Source of the DNA: Asparagopsis taxiformis
Lineage: Eukaryota > Rhodophyta > Florideophyceae > Bonnemaisoniales > Bonnemaisoniaceae
Length of the DNA stretch: 64,000 nucleotides
NCBI GenBank assembly: GCA_030407315.1
Contig: JALQPE010000723.1
Coordinates: 1 to 64,000, forward strand
Reading direction: 5' to 3'
Every line of letters begins with the position of its first letter. Position 1 is the first letter of the stretch. Shown piece after piece: positions 58,870 to 64,000 of this stretch. The translations under genes were made by a program, and so were the position numbers. Under the pieces are notes generated by a model that saw only the letters and a list, made by a program, of their open reading frames with translations, was not told the origin of the DNA and made no database searches.

Positions 58870-59970
58870 TTACTCATTAGTCACCGCAAACCAAAGATTG
58901 ATAGCCTCGTCCGAGATCTCCTTCTTCGCCAGCACCACCAAACCAGGCGCATTTCCATCCTGCCCCGACCACCATTGCAGTACCTTTCCCTCGTCCATAG
59001 AATGCAGCTGCTTCACAGAAACCTGCACAAATCCGACTAGTTTTGGGTCAATAGCGCTTCTCTTCTGATAAAATTCCAGACGCATCGGTTTCTTCTCCTC
59101 GCCACAGAACAGGTCTGCATACGAGCTCACCGCAGTCTCAAACTCTCTGTTCGGGTTTCCGTGGCTCTCCGAGCGATACACAGGCGTCCATCGTGCCTTC
59201 TTCAACGAACGGTTCAACACATAAAATGTTTTCGCACGTGGTTTGGCCGATTTATCAAACTTGACGTTGATATTCACAACACGATCAGCCCCCGTCGAGC
59301 GTTTGGTATCGCCAGACAAAATCACCCATGTGTCCTTCTTGGAATTAATCGAGTCCATCTTCATCACCTTACACTGCCCCGGCGCACAGACAATATCCCA
59401 TATAGAGCACATAGCATGTCCGAGCGGAATGCTCTTCTTCATCGAGCCCTTGCCGTACACCTTGACTAACAGCTCCTTGTCCATGTCCTGGTCCGGCAAA
59501 GCGGAGAAGGAAAACTTGGTGACAAATCTGGGAAAGTGACAGTTGGTTAAAGACTCGGTGCGCCCCAACTGGCGCCATTTGTCACGAGGCGTGTCACGCA
59601 TGTGAAGCACGACAAAGGGATCGGTGTTGGAGAAGAGATCTATCTTTGGTAGAAACTGGCATTCCACCGACACTTCCATGGGCTCTGAGTAGAGAGCGTC
59701 GATGTAGGCTCGAGTGTTGTCCGATGCTGCTGAAGGACCGCCCAGAAACTCGACGACGAGCTGTACCGGCTTGGGCGTTTCTTCCTCCAGCACAGTTCCG
59801 ATTGGCGGCGGGCGATGTCGCGGAAAATCCTCCAGACGCGTGATGGTGCGCGTAACTGTCAGGTTGGAGGCGGCGGACATGTCAGAGTCAACGGAAAGGG
59901 CGTCATCGTCCACAGATGGTGCCGAACTGAAGGTCGCATTGGAGATGGAATGTTGAATCACGTTGGCCAT
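58870..59970 (-). CDS. Copine-like tandem C2 protein without vWA domain (2)
   Basis: A 366-residue protein from the ATG at 59970. After an N-terminal stretch of about 90 polar residues, the first C2 domain has VSVECQFLPKIDLFSNTDPF, with acids at the calcium-loop positions, and VVLHMRDTPRDKWRQLGRTE, the copine-style strand. GKGSMKKSIPLGHAMCSIWD completes it. The second C2 domain starts at VNINVKFDKSAKPRAKTFYV and contains KKARWTPVYRSESHGNPNREF and MRLEFYQKRSAIDPKLVGFV. It ends in ALFAVTNE-like sequence with no vWA domain. It shares the plan of the protein at 26292-27609 but keeps more calcium-loop acids. Calcium-dependent membrane binding is inferred. Confidence 0.8.
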   Translation of the reverse strand: MANVIQHSISNATFSSAPSVDDDALSVDSDMSAASNLTVTRTITRLEDFPRHRPPPIGTVLEEETPKPVQLVVEFLGGPSAASDNTRAYIDALYSEPMEVSVECQFLPKIDLFSNTDPFVVLHMRDTPRDKWRQLGRTESLTNCHFPRFVTKFSFSALPDQDMDKELLVKVYGKGSMKKSIPLGHAMCSIWDIVCAPGQCKVMKMDSINSKKDTWVILSGDTKRSTGADRVVNINVKFDKSAKPRAKTFYVLNRSLKKARWTPVYRSESHGNPNREFETAVSSYADLFCGEEKKPMRLEFYQKRSAIDPKLVGFVQVSVKQLHSMDEGKVLQWWSGQDGNAPGLVVLAKKEISDEAINLWFAVTNE

Positions 59971-60549
59971 GATGATAAGCAAAGTTGAGCTATGAGGTTA
60001 TAGTTTGGTTATGCGGAAGGAATCAGTTTATAAAGGAGAGCGTGGAAGTTGTGTGGGTCGATTGAAGATGCGAAAGAGTTGGGCCGAGTCAAGTGCGTCA
60101 AGTGTTTTGACGCAGTCTTGGATGGATGGGTAGTATGCGTTGGGCTGTTCTGTGTCTTGTTTTGCTTTGCTTATACCATGTATGACAAGTTGATAATTTT
60201 CACGATTCAACGGTCCGTTCGGTACAATAACTATACAAAGGACCATACGGGATACAGTTTCGGAGTCACAATGTAAGCAAGAGACCCGTCGCGACAGTGT
60301 GCGACTGGTCCTTTGAGGCCTCGACATCATCTCTTCTGTAAGCCATCCTTTTAGACCGTTAAATTTAGCGCTCCCAACTGGATGCATCCATTGGCGCGCG
60401 GTCGCTTGTCGCGTGATAAAACTGAAAAATATTTTGGAAATAACAAAAATATTTTCAAAACTTGATGCACACGTGTACGCGTCGGGCAACGTCTTCAGGT
60501 GTTGATCCGCTGCTGCTGTGGTACCGGCTCTCTCTGTAATCGATCAATC
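59971..60549. other. Divergent promoter region
   Basis: Between the second copine-like gene (minus) and the TGT gene (plus). No gene is seen; a 153-codon minus-strand ORF lacks a domain. Confidence 0.4.
60027..60032 (-). promoter_or_regulatory. TATA box of the second copine-like gene
   Basis: TATAAA on the minus strand, 57 bp before the start codon at 59970. Confidence 0.45.
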
Positions 60550-61776
60550 ATGCCAGAGAGCTGCGTATCCAACGACGCAATCTACTATGGAGGAGAAACC
60601 TCGCCCGCGCTACGATTTCAACTGCATGCAACATGGAACAAAGCAAGAGCAGGTACATTACATCTTCCACACCATTCCGCTCTGACGCCGATGTTCATGC
60701 CTGTTGGCACGCAGGCGTCTATAAAGGGACTGGCACCGTCCCAACTGCTGGATCCAGCGGTAGACGCACAGCTAATACTAGCCAACACGTATCACGTCGG
60801 TCTTCGGCCAGGCGGAGATATCGTGCGTGAAATGGGAGGAATTCATCAGTTTATGAAATGGCCACGAGCCGTTCTGACCGATTCCGGCGGTTTTCAAATG
60901 GTTTCGTTACTGCGCTTCTCGACGGTGACCGAACAAGGCGTGCACTTTCAAAGCCCGGTCGATGGTACAGAGATGCTGCTCACGCCGGAAAAGAGTATCG
61001 CGATTCAGAACGATATAGGTGCGGACATCATCATGGCATTGGACGACGTCGTCTCGAGTACCACAACAGGTCCACGTGTCGAAGAAGCTTGTCACAGGAC
61101 GCTTCGTTGGATCGACCGATGTATCGCGGCGCACGCCAATAAGCGCATACAGAGCTTGTTCGGTATTGTACAGGGCGGCCTTGACATGCGTCTGCGTCAA
61201 ATGTGCTGCCGCGGTTTAGTTGAGAAGAATTTGCCGGGCTACGCCATCGGCGGCTTGTCGGGCGGTGAGGAAAAGGACGTGTTCTGGAAGGTGGTCAACC
61301 AATGCACCGATATGTTGCCGAGCGACAAACCGAGATACTGTATGGGCGTCGGTTATCCGGAGGATATCATTGTGTGCGTGGCGCTCGGCGCGGACATGTT
61401 TGATTGCGTGTACCCCGCGCGCACTGCACGCTTCGGAACTGCGTTGGTGCCGAGCGGCTTGCTCAAAATCCGTAATGCCAGCATGGCGACCGACGGGCGA
61501 CCGATTCAAGACGACTGCGAGTGTCACACGTGCGCCAACTATTCGCGAGCCTACTTGCATTTACTGTCGCCGAAAGACAGTTCTATCGGGGCACAATTGC
61601 TCACATTGCACAACATTGCTTATCTGACGCGTCTGACAAACAAGGCTCGACAAGCCATAATTGACGGTCGCTTTGAGCAATTTGTGCAGCAGTTTATGCT
61701 CAATTTATATCCAAACAAAGAGTATCCCAAGTGGTCGTATGATGCATTAACATTTGCCGGAGTCAAGTTATTGTAG
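60550..61776 (+). CDS. QTRT1: Queuine tRNA-ribosyltransferase catalytic subunit
   Basis: Exchanges guanine-34 for queuine in tRNAs with GUN anticodons, as a heterodimer with QTRT2. The 408 residues from the ATG at 60550 contain MFMPVGTQASIKGL, LANTYHVGLRPG, the proton-donor region VLTDSGGFQMVSL, MALDDVVSSTT, LFGIVQGG, YAIGGLSGGEE, YCMGVGYPEDI and the nucleophile segment DMFDCVYPARTARFGTA. Zinc ligands follow as CECHTC and a His in LLTLHNI. Eukaryotic features (VGTQASIKG, no N-terminal targeting) fit the cytosolic or mitochondrial-surface enzyme. In-frame sequence upstream of 60550 lacks an ATG. Confidence 0.95.
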   Translation: MPESCVSNDAIYYGGETSPALRFQLHATWNKARAGTLHLPHHSALTPMFMPVGTQASIKGLAPSQLLDPAVDAQLILANTYHVGLRPGGDIVREMGGIHQFMKWPRAVLTDSGGFQMVSLLRFSTVTEQGVHFQSPVDGTEMLLTPEKSIAIQNDIGADIIMALDDVVSSTTTGPRVEEACHRTLRWIDRCIAAHANKRIQSLFGIVQGGLDMRLRQMCCRGLVEKNLPGYAIGGLSGGEEKDVFWKVVNQCTDMLPSDKPRYCMGVGYPEDIIVCVALGADMFDCVYPARTARFGTALVPSGLLKIRNASMATDGRPIQDDCECHTCANYSRAYLHLLSPKDSSIGAQLLTLHNIAYLTRLTNKARQAIIDGRFEQFVQQFMLNLYPNKEYPKWSYDALTFAGVKLL

Positions 61777-61840
61777 CTGCGATTTGATAAACATGAGCAA
61801 GTTTTATAGCTCGACACGAGAGAGAAGCGGCGGCGTGGTG

Positions 61841-61935
61841 CAGCGCAGCGCAGCGCAGCGCAGAGCAGAGCAGAGTAGAGCAGCATTGCGGAGCACTGCG
61901 CAGCCCAACTGAGCTGAGCAGAGCAGCACTGCTGC
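61841..61935 (+). repeat. GCAGC/AGAGC microsatellite
   Basis: Tandem CAGCG units grade into AGAGC units and end in a CAGCACTGCTG palindrome, 65 bp after the TGT stop codon. Confidence 0.75.
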
Positions 61936-62243
61936 TCACTTGCAACGTGTCATGTGGTACTGCACTTGACAAGAATAATCGACGCAATTACAGCGGCGAG
62001 CCCCGATTGCCTACGTAGCAATTGAAACGAGTGCTGTAAACAGTGAAGGTTAGGGAATTGTAAGCTTTGTGCATAAACCTTCCTGGACCAACACGTGTGT
62101 TCCGCCCGCCACCAGCATGGAACGTTTATTTCGGGACGTTCATACACAACCATTCCAATCATCCTTCTACCTCACGCACCTCCCGTTCTTCGGTGCGAAA
62201 CTATCCTTTTGTAACACCACCTCCGACACCGCTTACTGCCGTC

Positions 62244-62249
62244 TATAAA
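62244..62249 (+). promoter_or_regulatory. TATA box of the MYB gene
   Basis: TATAAA, 315 bp before the MYB start codon and 33 bp before the ATG of a small upstream ORF. Confidence 0.35.
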
Positions 62250-62282
62250 CATCGTCTAGTGCACACTTCGATTCTCACCTCG

Positions 62283-62423
62283 ATGACCCAAAGTAGCTCG
62301 ACACTAGCTCCACGTGCCCGCATGTCCTTCGTTCATATAGCTCACCCCATGTCACAAAACCCCTCTCACGTACACTTCATCCGACTCCAGTCTCTGCGCA
62401 TTCGCCTTGAATCATTCTTTTGA
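62283..62423 (+). CDS. Possible upstream ORF in the MYB leader
   Basis: A 46-codon ATG-started frame (MTQSSSTLAPRARMSFV at its start) in the likely 5' leader. It has no recognised domain and could regulate translation of the MYB ORF 142 bp downstream. This rests on position alone. Confidence 0.25.
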   Translation: MTQSSSTLAPRARMSFVHIAHPMSQNPSHVHFIRLQSLRIRLESFF

Positions 62424-62564
62424 TGATGCACATCAATACAACAGTGCCGCTTTCCCCGACCATTCTCCGCCGCGCATTCTCCGTCCTCCCATTTAACTAC
62501 TCTATTCAGTGACCATCCATCACAGTTTATGTCATAGCCCCGCCTTGCATGTCCTTGAAAGGAT

Positions 62565-63968
62565 ATGGGTCGTTCTGTTGACGATGATACTTTTGCACGA
62601 GGTCCATGGACGAGAAGTGAAGATTGCCAGCTCATCAATCTCGTTAATGCCAATGGCCCGCGAAATTGGACCAGTCTCGCCGCCCTCATGTCTAGTCGCT
62701 CCGGTAAGCAATGTCGCGAGCGTTGGCTCAATCATCTCAACCCCGATATCAAGAAGGGTGCATGGACGATTGCGGAAGACGATATGCTCGTTGAATTGCA
62801 TAGAGACATCGGCAATCGATGGTCCGAGATTGCCAAATACCTTCCCGGTCGCACCGATAATGCCATAAAGAATCATTGGAATTCGACCATAAAGCGAAAG
62901 ATACGCCCCGACGGAACCGCACTGTTGGCTCCTACTGCCAATCGAAGGAATTCCGCTTCTGAACCAAACTCTTCCTCCACTCATCTCACCCTCACCAAAA
63001 GTGTGGAAAGTTCAACCAGCTCTCACAGTGACAGCAAGAAAAGGAATCTCATCATTCGGAAAAAACAGTCTAGAACTGTACCGAAAAGTGTACACTTACC
63101 CAAACGTTCGGCCGAGGAGGAAGGAACTTGTGTTCCAAAACATGTGAGTGATTCTTCGCAAACAAATCAGCCCTATGTTACAATCATGGGAGCCAATCCC
63201 AACACGCGCGCCGCACCGATGCTTACGAAACATCCCATGTCCAGCTCTGCGAATGAGCAATACTTGAAGCCGATGATTGGCACACAGCGTCACGTGGAAA
63301 TGTCTTGTGAGCCTATATCCCCGCCACTGGGATCAGCAGTCTCCAGTACCGATGCAATGGAGTTGCATGTGAATAAGAGTGATAATCGCTCGGAAAGAAC
63401 GATGATGCCGTACATGGACCTTCTATCATCGCAGTGTTTGCACGGCGCGCAAAGTGAGATTCTGTCGCAATCGGAAAGTTTGGAAACTACTGAGCAATCG
63501 AAATGCGAAGTGAATCCATATGAATTTAATTCAGACTTGTCTTCTTCAATATCGTTCGGCGTGTATGGCGAACCGGGGTGCCACACGAACCAGAATGTGA
63601 CACCGTACTGGCGCTATCTCGACGAATCGGAAACAAGTAGCGCGGTTCGAACAACAGCGCAAAAACGACAGAGAAGCGAGGGTATGATGTTACAGAGAAC
63701 TGGATTTGCTCCATTTCTGTTTGACATGTCTGCAAGCGATTTGAGAACAAACGATATCGCGCTTACCGATTTCGGGGACGAAAGTGATATGTTAATTGAT
63801 CGAAGCAACGATGGAGTGTCGTTGAATGCCGCCAGTAGTAATACCGGAGATGTTTTGGCATACGATAATCAGGACGCGTTGTCCAATCTATACACCGGTC
63901 CCGGCATGGGGTTAACATCGCTGATGGGGTCAATTAACCCAATTGCTTATGCAGACTATGACTTCTAA
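62565..63968 (+). CDS. R2R3-MYB transcription factor
   Basis: A 467-residue DNA-binding protein. Two MYB repeats fill residues 13-112. R2 runs from GPWTRSEDCQLINLVNANG to SGKQCRERWLNHLNPD, with Trp at the three helix positions. R3 runs from KKGAWTIAEDDMLVELHRD to GRTDNAIKNHWNSTIKRK. This recognises MYB sites such as AACNG. The remainder is Ser/Asn-rich with a basic patch after the repeats (KKRNLIIRKKQSR) and an acidic C-terminal half likely to activate transcription. The repeats are closer to c-MYB-like animal and algal proteins than to the large plant families, an impression only. The start is the ATG at 62565; 32 bases follow the stop to the window end. Confidence 0.92.
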   Translation: MGRSVDDDTFARGPWTRSEDCQLINLVNANGPRNWTSLAALMSSRSGKQCRERWLNHLNPDIKKGAWTIAEDDMLVELHRDIGNRWSEIAKYLPGRTDNAIKNHWNSTIKRKIRPDGTALLAPTANRRNSASEPNSSSTHLTLTKSVESSTSSHSDSKKRNLIIRKKQSRTVPKSVHLPKRSAEEEGTCVPKHVSDSSQTNQPYVTIMGANPNTRAAPMLTKHPMSSSANEQYLKPMIGTQRHVEMSCEPISPPLGSAVSSTDAMELHVNKSDNRSERTMMPYMDLLSSQCLHGAQSEILSQSESLETTEQSKCEVNPYEFNSDLSSSISFGVYGEPGCHTNQNVTPYWRYLDESETSSAVRTTAQKRQRSEGMMLQRTGFAPFLFDMSASDLRTNDIALTDFGDESDMLIDRSNDGVSLNAASSNTGDVLAYDNQDALSNLYTGPGMGLTSLMGSINPIAYADYDF

Positions 63969-64000
63969 CATTGGCAATCGGCTGAAGAGTTAGGTGCAAT

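Larger units (their letters stand above)
61777..62564. other. Intergenic region upstream of the MYB gene
   Basis: Holds the GCAGC/AGAGC repeat, a TATAAA at 62244-62249 and a small upstream ORF at 62283-62423. No other gene is seen. Confidence 0.45.

Noticed and set aside
1..64000. tRNA, rRNA, CRISPR, transposon or viral insert
   Set aside because: Intergenic regions were read by eye for tRNA box B sequences, long direct or inverted repeats, transposase or reverse transcriptase motifs and spacer arrays; none was seen. Short RNA genes could still be missed without a covariance search.

Overview
This is nuclear DNA from a photosynthetic eukaryote, most likely a unicellular red alga. Genes are densely packed on both strands, about 31 in 64 kb. 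Most have no intron. The few introns are 64-234 nt, with GT-AG ends and a yeast-like branch point in the clearest case. The photosynthetic and Archaeplastida signals are a nuclear gene for the cytochrome b6f Rieske protein with a transit peptide, a lumenal FKBP with a twin-arginine signal, a plant-type PIN1 without a WW domain, and a plastid PpiC-rhodanese fusion. No rRNA, tRNA, CRISPR or transposon was recognised. Assignment to red algae rather than another alga is inference from this gene set.

Left part (1-17 kb): a partial gene, an MscS-type channel, a TMEM161-like membrane protein, a DUF4604/KIAA1143-like protein, a CaaX-terminated protein, a glutathionyl-hydroquinone reductase, an Elongin-A-like protein, PIN1, a four-helix membrane protein, the cytosolic Phe-tRNA synthetase beta chain, a membrane spermidine-synthase-like protein and a RING protein. 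Nearly every longer gene here is broken by one-base frame changes, usually one base missing and often in G or C runs. From 17.5 kb to the end no gene shows this, although it contains ORFs of 988, 1033 and 1076 codons. A low-accuracy stretch of assembly is the simplest explanation. A degenerating copy of the locus is the alternative.

Middle part (17.5-38 kb): PpiC-rhodanese, a SNF2/ERCC6L2-like ATPase, an AIFM2/FSP1-like oxidoreductase, FKBP, ETF-beta, a copine-like C2 protein, a GNAT acetyltransferase, PUM3/Puf6, EDC4/Varicose and the Rieske protein, followed by a 2.9-kb stretch without a convincing gene that carries a perfect 12-bp hairpin.

Right part (38-64 kb): a probable plastid membrane-anchored coiled-coil protein with two AT-hooks, three orphan proteins, a GH47 mannosidase, malate dehydrogenase, a HOOK-domain coiled-coil protein, proteasome chaperone PSMG4, a mitochondrial ABCB-type transporter, a two-helix membrane protein, cytosolic fructose-1,6-bisphosphatase, a second copine-like protein, queuine tRNA-ribosyltransferase and an R2R3-MYB factor.

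The genes are mainly housekeeping and do not form a pathway cluster. Functional themes are RNA handling (PUM3, EDC4, TGT, FARSB), protein folding (three peptidyl-prolyl isomerases), organelle biology (Rieske, FKBP, ETF-beta, ABC transporter, AT-hook protein) and membrane or C2 signalling. Several genes have a TATAAA motif 25-320 bp upstream of the start.
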